Assembly (NCBI RefSeq): GCF_949987515.2
Contig: NC_082693.1
Coordinates: 17,232,994-17,296,993, forward strand
Direction: 5' to 3'
DNA length: 64,000 nt
DNA from: Delphinus delphis
Taxonomy: Eukaryota; Chordata; Mammalia; Artiodactyla; Delphinidae
Part shown: piece after piece, positions 11,483-24,600 of the stretch
Position numbering within the stretch: position 1 is the first letter of the stretch
Layout of the letters: the number at the start of each line of letters is the position of its first letter
Position numbers and translations under genes: made by a program
Notes under the pieces: model-generated
Seen by the model: the letters and a program-made list of their open reading frames with translations, nothing else
What the model was told of the DNA's origin: nothing
Databases searched by the model: none

Positions 11483-11804
11483 GGTTTTTTTTTTAATATA
11501 TATATATTTTTTTAATTTATTTATTTAGTTTTGGCTGTGTTGGGTCTTCGTTGCTGCTCGCGGGCTTTCTCTAGTTGTGTGCTACTCTTCATTGCGGTGC
11601 GCCGGCTTCTCACTGCGGTGCTTCTCGTTGCCGAGCAGGGCTCCAGGCGCGTGTGCTTCAGTAGTTGCTGTGCGTGGGCTCAGTAGTTGTGGCGCACGGG
11701 CTTAGTTGCTCCGCGGCATGTGGGATCTTCCAGGACCAGGGCTCAAACCCGTGTCCCCTGCATTGGCAGGCGGATTCTTAACCACTGTGCCACCAGGGAA
11801 GTCT
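11483..11804 (-). mobile_element. Long tRNA-derived SINE (CHR type) with target-site duplication
   Basis: The - strand starts gacttccctggtggcacagt and has a B-box-like 'gggtttgagccctgg', a GC-rich body and an A-rich tail. It is flanked by an 11-base direct repeat, ctgtatgcttg, at 11472-11482 and 11805-11815. Confidence 0.85.
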
Positions 11805-11815
11805 CTGTATGCTTG

Positions 11816-13334
11816 TTACCATGGGTGGACGTGGGTATGGAGGAGGGAGACAGGCAGACTGGGTAAACCAGCGTTTGCGGGTGACGTGCCCCTCTCCCAG
11901 GAGTGGAGCTTTTCTTCCTGCTTTCCTTCTCAGCTGCAGGAGTTTTCACCAGCACCCTCAAGCTACAGTTTTTGTTGATCATCCCCACTGAAGAGAAAAG
12001 CTTCCATTCCTTAGAGGAGAAAAGGGAGACTGGTGTGAGCAGAATGGGAAAAGGAGCTGCTGTTCTGCCCCAGCTGGCACCCCTGGTGTCCTCTCTAACC
12101 TCCCCCGAATGGCTGGTGGAGGTTCTGGAGGAATCAGCTGCAAGAGGTGTGAACCCCCTTCTGTTGGCCACCTTCAGGGGCTTCACTTTCTCATGCCAAC
12201 CCACACTTGGTCTTTAGCAACTCATTAAAAATTTCCATCTGAATCTTGTACTGACTTATTTGGTATTAAGTGGTTTCTGCCTCAAGTCAGTAAATGTTCA
12301 AATCCTGCTTCTCCCTGTGGGATCCTGACTCTAGCTATCCAGTTAGCTGTTTATCCACTAACCTCAGCTCACTGATGGGTTCAAGAAAAGTTGTAATTTA
12401 CATTTTTTCCAGCTTTTTCTTATTATAGGAGTATGGATGCAATACTGTTTCCTGCTCTCTGAATGTCTGAGCTGAAACCAGAAGTCTCACTTTTATTCCC
12501 TTGATGTAAAGGAAAGTGTGTTTCAGTTAACTTCAGGAATTTTCAAGACCTAGTTGACTTATATGAGAGTACCTCTCTTCCTTTCCCTCACCTGATGCTA
12601 GTCAATAGATTCTCCAATAATTAGGAAATTATCTATTTGGTAAACAATTCTAAGTACAGCTATCATTCTGAAATAGACCTTTCCTAAACTCACTCATTCC
12701 ACAGGGCCAAGTCATCAGGCAAGAAGTCTTTTATTTTGTTTCTATTGAGTTCCTTCTGTCTTCTCAGTTGAATGTTTTAAGACTGACTGGAAATTTTTTT
12801 AAAACAGTGAGTCTGGTTTTGTTATGCTGGATTTTTTACCCAAAGATTTATCCCTAGCACCTGTGCATAAAGAGTTCTAGTGATGTTCACCCAGCAATAT
12901 CTCCCATATTCTTATGATCTGTTCATTAATATAAAGTCTCCAGACAACTGATAAGAAAATAACAAATAACGCCATTAAGAATAAAGGTGGAAGAAAAGGT
13001 GTAATCTTGCAAATACATCTGATGTTTGGGATGACTACAAGAATATTTCCAATGTGGCGAAGTTGCTAGACGTTATTAGGTGTGTACTATGCTGGGTCTG
13101 CAAGGGATTTTTCTCCCAGGTCTTAAGGAAACATGCAGAGCTATGAAAAGAATGAGGTTTTCCACACATATTAAAGCCACTTAAATATGTCTTCCCCCAT
13201 ACTAACCATTCTAAGAAACTCAGCATAGTATATCTTTACTTTGGGAAGAATCTCTCTCTCTCTTCCCCTCCCTTCATAATTTCTATTGCTGTCATTTCAT
13301 TTAGTTATCAAAAATGATACTGGTGAAGGATGTA
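11816..13334. other. Intergenic sequence, nothing recognised
   Basis: Mostly unique-looking sequence. Two short open frames run across the SINE edge and have no coding features. Confidence 0.4.
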
Positions 13335-13799
13335 TATTTTTGTTGAAGTATAGTTGACTTACAATATTATATTACTTTCAGGTGAACAACATAGTGATTT
13401 GATATTTTTATAGATTACATACCATACAAAGTTATTATAAAATATTTATTATATTCCCTGTGCTCTACATCCCTGTGACTTATTTATTTTATAACTGACA
13501 GTTTGTATCTCTTAATCCCCTTCCCCTATTTTGCTCCTCCCCCCGCCTCTCTCTCCTGTGGTAACCACCAGTTTGTTCTCTGTATCTGTGAGCCTGTTTC
13601 TGTTTTGTTATATTCATTCACTTGTTTTATTCTTAGATTCCTCACATAAGGAAAAACATACAATATTTATCTCTCTCTGATTTATTTCACTAAGCATAAT
13701 ATACCTTCCAGGCCCATCCATGTTGTCACAAATGGCAAGATTTCATTTTCGTTTTATGGTCGAAAAATATTCCATTGTGTATATGTGTGTGTGTATGTA

Positions 13800-13867
<68 letters not shown>

Positions 13868-13975
13868 ACCTCTTCTTTATTCATTCATTCATAAACACTT
13901 AGGTTGTTTCCATATTCTGGCTATTGAGAATAATGCTGCTCTGCATGTTGGGGTGCATGTATCTTTCTGAATTCG
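13335..13975 (-). mobile_element. LINE-1 3' end (older subfamily)
   Basis: The same 3' module occurs at 54548-55390 (-) and 44572-44995 (+): 'agtatagttgacttacaatattatatta', 'gtgaacaacatagt', 'taaccaccagtttgttctctgtatctgtgag'. It extends into ORF2 C-terminal sequence that contains an expanded microsatellite. Confidence 0.8.
13785..13864. repeat. Compound (GT)n(TA)n microsatellite inside L1
   Basis: GT/GTAT units followed by about 26 uninterrupted TA units. It sits at the 'tatacacaatggaatat' site of L1 ORF2 (reverse complement). Confidence 0.95.
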
Positions 13976-15480
13976 TGAAGGATGTCTTTTGAATCTGTCA
14001 AGCTTGATATATCATTAGGATATGTTAAGTTATTATTTTATTCAGAAATTGACTTCAACAGTGTTGGAGGATGGAAGGAATGAAAAATGCCCACTGAACT
14101 GAGAAGGCATTTTGAAACCAAAAAACAAGGCAGGCAGCTCGATATAATTAATGGATCAGTTTATTATAGGGTAACATTCACACGATAGGATTGGGCAGAC
14201 AACGATCCAGAAGGGTTCACAGCTGCACTCACACTGCCAAGGGGCCACTGGGACGATTTTAGTTGACCTAGGGAAAGGGGTAGTTGCTTGGAAAGAGGAC
14301 GGGCATTCCTAAGTCAAGATTTATGAATGGGTAACTAGTCTTGTGGATGCTGAGAATACGTCAGGGAAGGTTTCCATCACTGGGGACTAAAGGCTACCTG
14401 TTCCTAATGATTAGTAAACAGTGTCTATTAACCGTGAATCCCCTCATGACAGAGAAGTGATTTACTGTACAATACAGTCCTGTGTAGAGTCAGCAGAAGG
14501 ACAAGAGAAACTGTTAGTGCTCAAGATGGTATCAGTTATGCTAATAGCCATACACATAGGAATTACAGACATCTGAGGGCTTGAAGAGTCTTGTGATTTC
14601 CTTTTTATTTTATTCCATTTGATTTTAAAGTAACATTTGCTTGAATTTTTCTTAGGGCTGATTGCAAGAAAAGTTTCATATTTTGTTTTTATCACACACC
14701 AGGCTTTACTTCAGTAGCTTTGTTTATAATAAAGCTCTGAGTACTACTTGGGCCATTTCTATAATTTGTATCCTGTATGAGTCACATATATAAGTCATAT
14801 ACACATATAACAGGCTATAAATTTGAGAACAGTTAAAAGGAAAGTAAGTGCCTTGTTTAAAAATATAAAAACAATCTCAGGCAGTTGTTTGTTGGATCCA
14901 CAATCTCTCGAGTAATAAATTTAAAAATTAGATACATGGTTCATAAATTTAAAAAAATCACTTCCAAGATTTCTTATGCCTACTATGTGGTTGAACAAAT
15001 GGAAAAGCATTTTAAATATACAATCAATAAAAGAAGCTCTTTGTTTCTATTCATCCTAGAGCAGGAGGTAATAGGAAATCAACATAAATTTCAAGGCTAC
15101 AATGTTGTGTAATAGCACTTATTAATCTCGACCTAGACATAGGTGAACTTAGTGTAAAATACACTTAGCAATATGCATCTACTCTCTGGATACATAACAT
15201 CCAACATAATATTCACTTTCTAAAATTTATCAAATATTCAATTGTTTTCTTCCCCTCCTTCCTTTCCTGGTCTTCTCTTTTCTTTCTCTTTCTTTGTCTT
15301 GTCCTTTTCCTTCCAGAATAATTCAATCCTGAGCCATTAGATGGGGCCAAGAAAGTAGGTATGTAGGTAGGTGCAGGTGGAGGAAAGCTGTTTAAGGGGA
15401 ACTACAGGGACCTGAGTGGGTGTAAAAGCCCAGGAGTCCAAGCAGTGTTAGGAGAGTGTCCATAAGAGGGATAGTCTAGC
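13976..15480. other. Intergenic sequence, nothing recognised
   Basis: No gene-like frame with support. 14110-14460 has a somewhat higher GC content and could be an old repeat that I cannot name. Confidence 0.35.
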
Positions 15481-15499
15481 ATTGGTGTCAGAATCCAAG

Positions 15500-15930
15500 G
15501 AAGGGTCTATTAGTCGGGTTTTCCAGAGAAACAAAACCAAGAGGAGATAGATGATAGATAGATAGATATAGATAGATATAGATACACAGATAGATAGATA
15601 GATAGATATAGATAGATAGATAGTAGGGGGGTAGCCTAGAGACCCAGGGAAGGGTTGGTGTTGCAGTTTTAGTCCAGAGGCAGTCTGCTGGGAGAATTTC
15701 TTCTTCCTCAGGGGAAGCCAGTCTTTTTTTATTAAGGCTTTTGACTGATTGGGTGAGGCCCACCCACACTACGGAAGGTAATCTGCTTTACTCAAAGTCT
15801 ACTGATTTAAATGTTAATTTCATCTAAAAAAGACCTTCACAGAAATATCTAGAATAATGTTTGACCAAATATCTGGATACTATGTCCCAGCCAAGTTGAC
15901 ACACAGCACCGACCATCACAGGAGTATAAG
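15500..15930 (+). mobile_element. Old LINE-1 3'UTR (L1ME-like) with a GATA microsatellite
   Basis: Starts 'gtcgggttttccagagaaacaaaacca', then GATA repeats, then 'gattgggtgaggcccacccacac', 'aatctgctttactcaaagtct', 'aatgtttgaccaaatatctgg', and ends 'agttgacacacagcaccgaccatcaca'. I recognise this order from mammalian L1M-type 3' ends; the subfamily is uncertain. Confidence 0.55.
15546..15623. repeat. (GATA)n microsatellite
   Basis: GATA units with GATATA interruptions. Confidence 0.95.
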
Positions 15931-16199
15931 GGGGACATCACACATGGGGCACCCTGCCATGGGTGTCAGACCTGAATAGGGTGCAGAAGACATCACTGTG
16001 GGGGAGAGCAGAGTGAAGGCTGGATGTGAGCTGTTGGAACCCGAAAAGGGTGAGAAGGGTTTCCAGGTAGGAAAAGAGCAGCCCAGCAGCACACGGTGTT
16101 GGACTCTGTGTGGGGTGAAGAAAGTCTCTGCAAGGAAGAGAGTGGCACCAGGGATGGGAGACTGGTTGTCAATATCACGCTGGCTTAATTCCTTTAGCT

Positions 16200-17045
16200 T
16201 TATAGGTCTTAACATCTGGTGGTGGGCTTCTCCAACTTTACCCTTCAAGATTGCTTTGATTTCTTCTTGGCCCTTTACATTTCCATGTAAAGGCCAAATT
16301 AATCTTGTCAATATCCACATTTCAAAAACGACTGGGATTTTGTCTGAGATTTCACTGAACTTATAGATAAAATTTGGGAGAACCGACATCCTTAAAATAT
16401 TAAATCTCTCAATAAGTGAACATGATGTAGGTCTTAATTTCTTTGAATACTGCTTTGCAGTATTGGGGATAGAGGTCTTAGACACAATAAGATTTATTGC
16501 TAGGATTTCAATGTGGTTTTATTTTTTGTTTTTTGTGTTTTTTTGATGCTACACTAAATAATATGCTTTACTAATATCATTTCCTAATTGCTATTGATAT
16601 ATGAACAGCTGCATTTGATTTTGTGGACTGCCCTTGTAACCAGTGAACTTTCTTAAAATTCACTTAATCACGTTGATAGCTCATCTATAGTAACTTGTGG
16701 ATTTTCTGCAATACAAACGTGTCACTGATAGTTTTATTTTTTGTTTCTTTTCTTATCCTTACAAATTTTAATTCTTTTTCTTCCCATTTCTGTGGCTAGG
16801 ACATAATGTTGAATAGAAATGGCAATAGTAGCCATTTCCTTCTCACTCCCAACGTCAGCAGGAAAGCTTTATTAAAATTAAATATCCCATTTAACTCTAA
16901 TGTTTGCAGTAGTGCTTTTTTAAAAAAAGAAATCATGATCATGTCTGAAAGCATATCATATGGAACTTGTGATTTTTTGTTCTCATTCTAAGTAAATTAT
17001 CACTTTTAATTTTATTATGTATTCATCATTTTGAAAATTTTTATA
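16200..17045 (-). mobile_element. Decayed LINE-1 ORF2 fragment
   Basis: The - strand reads an ORF2-like segment (RFNILRMSVLPNFIYKFSEI; compare [18 protein letters not shown] in the younger copy). It continues toward 17040 through the segment corresponding to 'atgttgaatagaaatggcaatag'. Many substitutions and indels mark it as old. Confidence 0.65.
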
Positions 17046-17603
17046 GGCCTTCCTCTCACATTTGGTAAACTTAAAAGCCTGCAAAACTCAGCCCTTCCAC
17101 TGCTGGTGGCCTGGCTCTCACTGTCTTCCTGCTACACCGTGTTTCATCATCTTTCATCCCTATGCTTTTGCCTCTTGGTGGCAAGATGGCTTCTTGCTCC
17201 TCCTTGAGGCCTAATATCTTCAGTTCCAGAAGGAAAAAGGAAAAAGGGCAAAATGTCTTCCTAGAAAGCTTTGTCTTCTTCTTTTGGAAAGAAATCCCTT
17301 ACCAATTAGCATGCTTCTGCAATGTTTCCCAAAAACAGAATGGGAAGTTTTTGCAAAAATCTCTGATTACTTAGTGACTCACCATATGTCCATAGGGTTT
17401 GAAATTACCTTGTGCTGTTATTTGTCATTCTGTCATTGTTTTCTGTATATATTTATTCACCCTAATAAAATGACACCCACTTGAATTTTAAGGCCTACAA
17501 CTTAGTTCATCACCACCTTCCTTACATACACACACCAAGACACATATCCTCTAGAACAAAGGACAGAAACAAGAAAAAAATTGCTCAATAAACATCCATT
17601 GGA

Positions 17604-17891
17604 CGAAGTGAGAGAGTGACATGGACATATATACACTACCAAATGTAAAATAGATAGCTAGTGGGAAGCAGCCACATAGCACAGGGGGATCAGCTCAGTG
17701 CTTTGTGTCCACCTAGAGGGGTGGGATAGGGAGGGTGGGAGGGAGATGCAAGAGGGAGGAGATACGGGGACATATGTATATGTATAGCTGATTCACTTTG
17801 TGATACAGCAGCAACTGACACAATATTGTAAAGCAATTATACTCCAATAAAAGATGTTAAAAAATAAACTAAAATAATAAGTAAATAAATG
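17604..17891 (+). mobile_element. 5'-truncated LINE-1, 3' end only, with target-site duplication
   Basis: Matches the 3' terminus of the L1 at 40580-40840 and ends in an A-rich tail after 'ccaataaaagatgtt'. The flanks are aacatccattgga (17591-17603) and aacacccattgga (17892-17904), a 13-base duplication with one mismatch. Confidence 0.88.
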
Positions 17892-17904
17892 AACACCCAT
17901 TGGA

Positions 17905-20303
17905 GAACCTTTGAAAATCTCACAATTGGAGGACTCAGTTCTTCCCTTTCTATAAAATGCCCTATTTTATTTCTTTTATTATTATTGTTTTTGCTGATGT
18001 GTATTCTTTATGAAATTTTTTTCATTGTATTTTACATGCAAAAGAGAAAAGAAATCAGAGTACAAAAGGGGCAAAAAGGAAAGGCAAATGCATTGTTCTT
18101 TGCTTTTCTTCCTGCTTCCAACGCTACACAGACAACCACTTCTCAGCAGTTCTGATAAGATGTGTTTGCCAATTTTATCTAAATTTATTAAGCTTAAAAT
18201 ATATTTTAACTCCATGCTATAAAATATGAAGAATTCCTCCTTCATGTTTTTTCCCAATTTTTGTGGTTTTTCTATGTACTTATTTTTAAAGTTCCCATAA
18301 ATATCAGTTATATTGAGAATTATAAATAATATATTAAACCATTTCTAATTCCATAAACCTAGACTCCTCACAGTATTAAATAAGACAATGAACAATCCTA
18401 GACTTCCCACTACCGGTTTTCCTGCTGTTTCTCTCCTCTACTTCCGTCTGCTGTGCCTTTACTTCTACCCTATCCTGAGGGAGGACAAATGCTCAGAATA
18501 ATAACTGACTTCCCTAGGCCTCATGGACTTGAACAACAGAGGTCAGGAGAGGTCACAGAGCACTCCAATACCCACTTTCTCTGATTTTCTTTCCTCCACC
18601 AAGAAGTGTCTAGAGAGAACCCTAGACTAAAATGCCATCATTCCCAGCAGGTGATAAGAGTGAGCCCAAGACACTGGGTGCAAAATCATGTCTCTCTGGG
18701 CCTACCCTGCTCCACTGAGGGTATTCAAGTGGGTGAACTGTGCACAGAGTTAAGACTCAGCTTTCTCTGATCAACTTAAACCCATCAATAGAAGTCAAGA
18801 AAGACCCACAGGTACTCAAGTAAGATTTTGATTCTCCAGTTTGCCTCCATGACAAAGGGTCATGAGGAAGCCCAGTCATGACCCCTCCTAATTTTGACAC
18901 TCACAGTGTCACCAACACTATCTGTCTTGAAATCTATCAGGACTAACCTCGTTATGTCAGTTACCTAAAAAGTCCCAGAATTCCAGATGACCTCTCATTC
19001 CCCTTCTTCTAATTTTCATTCTCTAATTTCCATATACCTCTTATCAACTTTTTCTCTCAGACTCCAATTTTGAAATCTGCCCCCTTTCAGTTTGTCCCCT
19101 GGAACTCAGAGTCCCTCATCTCCAAAACTGTCCATATTCTCAAACTCATAAACCAGCATTCTCTTCACGGCTGCAGCCTCACCAAAATCTGGGTTTCTCC
19201 TGAGGACAATGCTTCCCCCAAAAGCATCTCATGTGGTAACTGTTGACTTTTTCTCACAACTCTCTGGATATAGGGTGAGTTCTTGCTCCTCTTTTAGCTT
19301 CCAGAGCATTCTCCCCATTTCCTCCCTTCCCAAATAAAGCAGCTCCAAGTTTCATGTCATCTGACCCTAACACAGAACTGTCCCTCATCTGCCACACGTC
19401 CCCTGAGTTGGAACTCCTCACTTCCAATGGTTTTAGCTCCTCTCTCCAGTGTCAACACTGTTCCTGTCTTGAATCACAGTCTTGATGAAGTCTCAGACTT
19501 CGTGAGCAGAGAACTGAACTCTTAAATCTTCCCCCCCAAACCTGTTCTACCCAGTCCTCTCTGTTGCTTTCTCCTTAAATGATGTATCCAGTTCTCAGGA
19601 AATCATATTGGTCTGCAAAGTATACATAGACAGTCCCTCAGTTAACTGGCCTATTTCCTGTCTAGCTTGTGGTCTATTTTCTGTCTAACTTGTATTCTTT
19701 GAACTTTCAACTCAGAGGTTCCTACCTACATCCCAGGCTCCTTCTAAGTGCATCCTGAATGACAGTTCCTGCCACCCTGTTCTATCCCTGGAGACACTCC
19801 CATTCCCTTTATATGACACATAAATAATCAGAGTATATTGACAACCACTTCTCCAATCCTCCCTCTCCACATCTTCCTCACCCTTAAGGGAGTTCTATCA
19901 TTGCATCTATATTGACTGTCCTTTCAGTGGGAGGGAGAATAAGAAGTAGATAAATATGGCTGTTCATTCTATTCTCTTGAACCAGAAACTCCATATCACC
20001 CATAAAGCCTCTTGTGTCTCTAAAATCCTTTCATACTTTTATTGTATCCCTAAGCTACAAAATAATAATAAGGGTAGATCTAGTTTTAAATGTACATCTT
20101 GAATTTTCTTAACCTCAGTTCCATAACAGAAGCTACTTTTTAAACAATTCATTCTCTAAGAGGACATAAAGAAAATTTGTGTTTGTGTTCTAACTTAGGA
20201 CACGTTGGGTGACATAAACATTAGACTAAGGAGGCCTCCTGAATCTGGGAAATTGATTTTTTGGATAACATCTGGCAATACAAACAGCCTTTAAGGACTA
20301 GTG
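17905..20303. other. Intergenic sequence with a C/T-rich unidentified block
   Basis: 18380-19960 differs from its surroundings: higher GC content, rich in tcc/ctc, no A-tail, no open frame over 70 codons, no repeat I can name. It may be an old retroelement interior or unique DNA. Confidence 0.4.
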
Positions 20304-20662
20304 TCTTTCGGGACTTCCCTGGTGGGAAGAATCCGCCTGCCAATGCAAGGGATATGGGTTCGAGCCCTGGTCCGGGAAGATCCCACATGCCGCGGAGCAA
20401 CTAAGCCCATGCACCACAACTACTGTGCCTGCGCTTTAGAGCCCGCCAGCCATAACTACTGAGCCCACGTGCCACTATTACTGAAGCCCACGCACCTAGA
20501 GCCCATGCTCTGCAGCAAGAGAAGCCACTGCAATGAGAAGCCCGCGCACCGCAACCAAGAGTAGCCCCTGCTCGACGCAACTAGAGAAATCCCATGCACA
20601 GCAACAAAGACCCAATGCAACCAAAAATAAATAAATTAATTAATTAAAAAATACTGAAAAAA
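20304..20662 (+). mobile_element. Long tRNA-derived SINE (CHR type) with target-site duplication
   Basis: Begins gggacttccctggtgg and has the B-box-like 'gggttcgagccctgg', then a body with 'agcccatgc' repeats and an A-rich tail. The flanking 11-base repeat is aaggactagtg at 20293-20303 and 20663-20673. It lies about 0.8 kb past the SLCO1A2 stop and may fall in or near its 3'UTR. Confidence 0.88.
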
Positions 20663-21444
20663 AAGGACTAGTGATTTTCTAATATTGACCTTTCACACTT
20701 TGACTTAGACATTTGTTTTTAAGAGAGAGTTCAGTTGCCATTGAATTGCTGAAAAAAAATCCAACAATCTTTGCTACATGATTTTTAATTACCTGATTAA
20801 GTTTGTCAGTACTCTGAACAAAATGAGCAAATATATGACATGAGTCAAAAAGCAGGGAATGAATTGAAATCAAGTGATGGCATATTAGTGAGTAATCTAT
20901 TTTAAAAGAATCATGTCTGGAATGAATAGGAAGAGGTAAAGAACAATTCCAAAATAGATTTAAAAGATTTACTCTTCTTTCACATGAAGTGATAAATTTG
21001 AATAAAATACTTAAATATTCACATAAGAAGATAAGAATTTCAGTCTTGAAATAATCCTGATATCAAAGCAGAAATTCAATGGAATTAAGTAGATTTTCAT
21101 AATAGGAAATTTTTAGCATCATGTGGAAAAGATTTGGGAAATATGCCCTTATTTTGCATGAGTGAAAAGAGAAATTGCTGTTTTAACAAGTTAACATAAA
21201 AATAAAGCTGTTTCTAATATCCTACTTTGAAGGTTGTTTATAAATGTCCCTCTGAGGAAAATCTCAAATGCCACTGTTCCTTCAGAAATACCATTAGTGA
21301 ACATTTTTTTACCTTGAGTAAAGAAAAATGTTGAGGTTCTTAAAGACAAGGAAATATTACCTGCAGTAAGTACCTCTATTGATTTTAAAAACAATTAAGT
21401 TGTAGTGTGTTCTCCAATTCTGCGAAGCATGATATAACAGAGCA

Positions 21445-21661
21445 TTATAGTTTAGTTTTCAATTCATCATCATTCAAAACTTTGGAATTTTGGTCCGTCT
21501 CTTTGCCCTCATTTTCCTTCCCTGTAAACTTGGCCTCAAGCATAGTTTCTGAAGAGGCATTTTCCTCTGGTAGACGATACTTCCTCAAAATAATGAGGAT
21601 TAAAAAGGCTGGAATATAGCTTGATCCTCTTAGCACTGCTGGCAATCCAAGGTAGATGTAT
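21445..21661 (-). CDS. SLCO1A2: SLCO1A2 last coding exon, stop and PDZ-binding tail
   Basis: Acceptor acttttttgatag. Reads [20 protein letters not shown] (TM12), then a polar cytoplasmic tail ending DDELKTKL and TAA. The KTKL end is the known PDZ ligand of OATP1A2. No nearby canonical AATAAA is seen on this strand within about 1.3 kb, so the 3'UTR end is not placed. Confidence 0.95.
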
Positions 21662-24600
21662 CTATCAAAAAAAGTTAAAACATATTAAAACTTATAGTTT
21701 TGCATGTAGTTAATTATTAATATTTTACTCCCATAAGGAGAGCAGCAGCTAATTGTTTTGCACGTCAACCTTATGAATTAACCTCATGAACTCACTTATG
21801 AATTCTAATGTTTGTTAAAATGAGTTTTGGGATTTTTTATCCAGACGATTGAAATTTATTTCCCTCTTTGCTAATCTTTTGTTACTGTTTTTATTTTATC
21901 TTTTTACATTGAATAGACTCCTCAACTTAAATTTAATACTGACAGGGATAGCAGTTTTATTTCAATATTTAATAAGAATGCTTCCAAAAATCACCACTAA
22001 TTATAATATTTACTCCTGTGTTTTCTTAGATGATCTTAATCAGGTTAAGGAAGTTTCTTTCTCCTCTTTTGAGTTTGCTCAGAGTTTTAGTTGTGAATTT
22101 GTAAAATATCACTAAATCATTTTTCTGTACGTAATTAGAATATCCAAGATTATTATTATAATTCTATAACAAACTCTATTTGTTAGTTTTTATATCTTTT
22201 TGGATTCAATTTGATAATTTTTTGCATGTATATTTACAAGTAAAATCAGCTTATACTTTTTTCCTTATACTGAACTTGTCTAATGTCAATATCAAGGTTG
22301 CACTAGCTTTGTAAAATGAATTGGGAAATTTTCCCTCTTTTTCCGTTTCTAGGAATAACTTGTATAATGCAGGAATCATCAGTTCATTGAAGGTTTGTAA
22401 TACTTGCCTTAAAAGCTTCCGGACTTGATGTCTTTGGAAGATGAGAATTTTTGACTGATTCAAATTTTTTAAATGGCTATGAAAATATTCATGTTTTCTA
22501 TATATTTATAGTAATATTTGATAATACATATTAATCTAGAAAACTATTTAACGTGTTTCCAAATTATTATGTATAAAATTCCCAAGTATCTGTACTTACA
22601 TTTCCTTTTTAGTTCCTAATAGTGTTTATTTATGCCTCTTCTCTTTCTTTATTTGCCTTTCCAGATTATTGTTATTATTATATTTCAATCTTTTAGAAAA
22701 CACAGCTTTTTTGGGGTTACCTCTATGGTGTGTAGTCTATTTATTAATTTCTGCTTCTTATATTCATGTTCTACTTCTAAAATTTTCTTTTATTAGGAAA
22801 CATTTCAAGAATTCAGGAAAAAAAGAGTTAAGCATATTTGTACTCACCATGCAGGTTTTTTAAATGATTAAATTTTGCCATTTTTGTTTCAGACCAGGTT
22901 AAAAGAAAATATTTAATTCCTGTGATCCTACTACATTCTAACCCATCCCAGGTGTAACACTATGTTGAATTTTATGGATTTTGTTCCTAGTTTATTTTTA
23001 TAGCTTTACAAAGTATGCATGTATCCATTCATAATTTATACAATTATTGTATATATTTTTACATTTTAAATAATTGGCATAATACTATATTTTTATTTTG
23101 AAAGTTTTTCTATCAGCCCACCATTTTAAAACTAGGCTCATACATGTAGTTCTACATCATTTATTTTTAACTGTTGAACAACACTGTGATGTATGAACAT
23201 GAAAGCAACTCTTCTGCCCTTTTCCTGTTTGCCCATTTCTGTCCCCCTCTAACTTTAAAACCCTAATTATAGGAATGAAATCACTAAACAATTGAAACTA
23301 ACTCCTGACTTAACGCTTTCTTTAACGCACACCATGCTTTGCCTAGCCTGTTGATTCTTTTCCTAGTTAAAAAGAAGTAAGAGTGAAGAATTAAATAGAT
23401 AAAGAATGGTTAGCTCTCTGCTCCCAACAGCTCGCTTAGCAATCCTGCAGGCAGATCATTCAGGCAAGATAACATCCGAAGATACAGTCAGCCAGTCTGC
23501 ACTCGGTGGGAATGATGCAGAACAATCTCCTGCCTCCATGATTCACTGAGATTCTTCCCACCCTCCCCCTCCCCCCCAACACTTTTTCCTTTAAAAACTG
23601 TCATGGCTAAGCAGAATCTTCGGAGTTGGTCTCTGGACACGAGTCCACCTTCTCCCCAGATTGGCAGCTTTTCTGCCTAAAGCACCTTTCCTTTCTACTG
23701 ACACTGCCTCTCAGTGTATTGGCTTTTGAGTGGCTAGCAGCTGAACCTGAGTTCGGTAGCAAACACACCACGGCTTATTATCCATTTTCCTGTGGGACGC
23801 TTTTGTTCAAATGTTTTTAAATATCAACAAAACTGCAACAAACCTTTGTTGCCATGTCTCCTTGTGCATGTGAGCAAGAGTTTCTCTAAAATACGTGTAA
23901 GCATCTTAGAGGATGCAGCTTGGTAAATATTGCCCAAAAGTTCTTTTCAATAGTTTTTATTCACCGCCAGCAGTGTATGAGAGTTCCAGATGCTTCCAGT
24001 TTCTGTTCTATCATTCTTCACTGTCTATGGTGTTTTCTGTTGCAAACATTTTTAAAAATTTTACACGTAGTCACATTTGATTATTTCTTGCTCTCTGGTT
24101 TGTGTTTTTGTTTCAACCCAAACCCAAAGCAGTAAGGATCATAAAGATATTAGGATCTATGGTTGTTGATGACCTATCTGCTATTGGTCTAATTGTTATT
24201 TCTTTATAAGCCACATGTTTATTTCTCCTGGTAGTGTTCATGTTTTTTCTTTATCTTGAGCATTTGTAATTTCACTCTGATATGTCTATTAATTTATTCC
24301 ATTAGGCATTTGAGGTGCACTTTTGATCTGAAAATGTATGACTCTGTTAAATTCTAACGAATTCTAAGCCATTAGTTCTTTTTATCTCTGCCATTTCCTC
24401 TATTCTCTGTTCTAGAAAATTTCTGAGATATATCCTTTAATTGCTAATTGGTCTTTAACATTACTTATGTAGTTCATTTTTGTTGAATCAGTTCAAATCA
24501 TTGATTTACATTCTAGATAAATTCTTCTGTACTCTCTTCCATTTCACCAATTCTTATCTTATGTTGACTTGAAATTTATTATGTATTTAGGATTCTTTTT

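Noticed and set aside
11743..12204. 153-codon open frame on the - strand
   Set aside because: It runs out of unique DNA into a SINE; the C-terminal residues are translated SINE.
13785..13970. Open frames encoding Tyr-Ile repeats
   Set aside because: Translation of the TA microsatellite.
15546..15623. Regular GATA spacing considered as an array such as CRISPR
   Set aside because: Plain four-base microsatellite with no unique spacers, in a mammalian genome.
15916..16485. 189-codon open frame on the - strand
   Set aside because: Its first part is a decayed L1 ORF2 remnant and the rest has no coding character, so the frame is accidental.
23626..23820. 64-codon open frame in the LTR-like block
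   Set aside because: Short, no retroviral or cellular domain, and not continued on either side.
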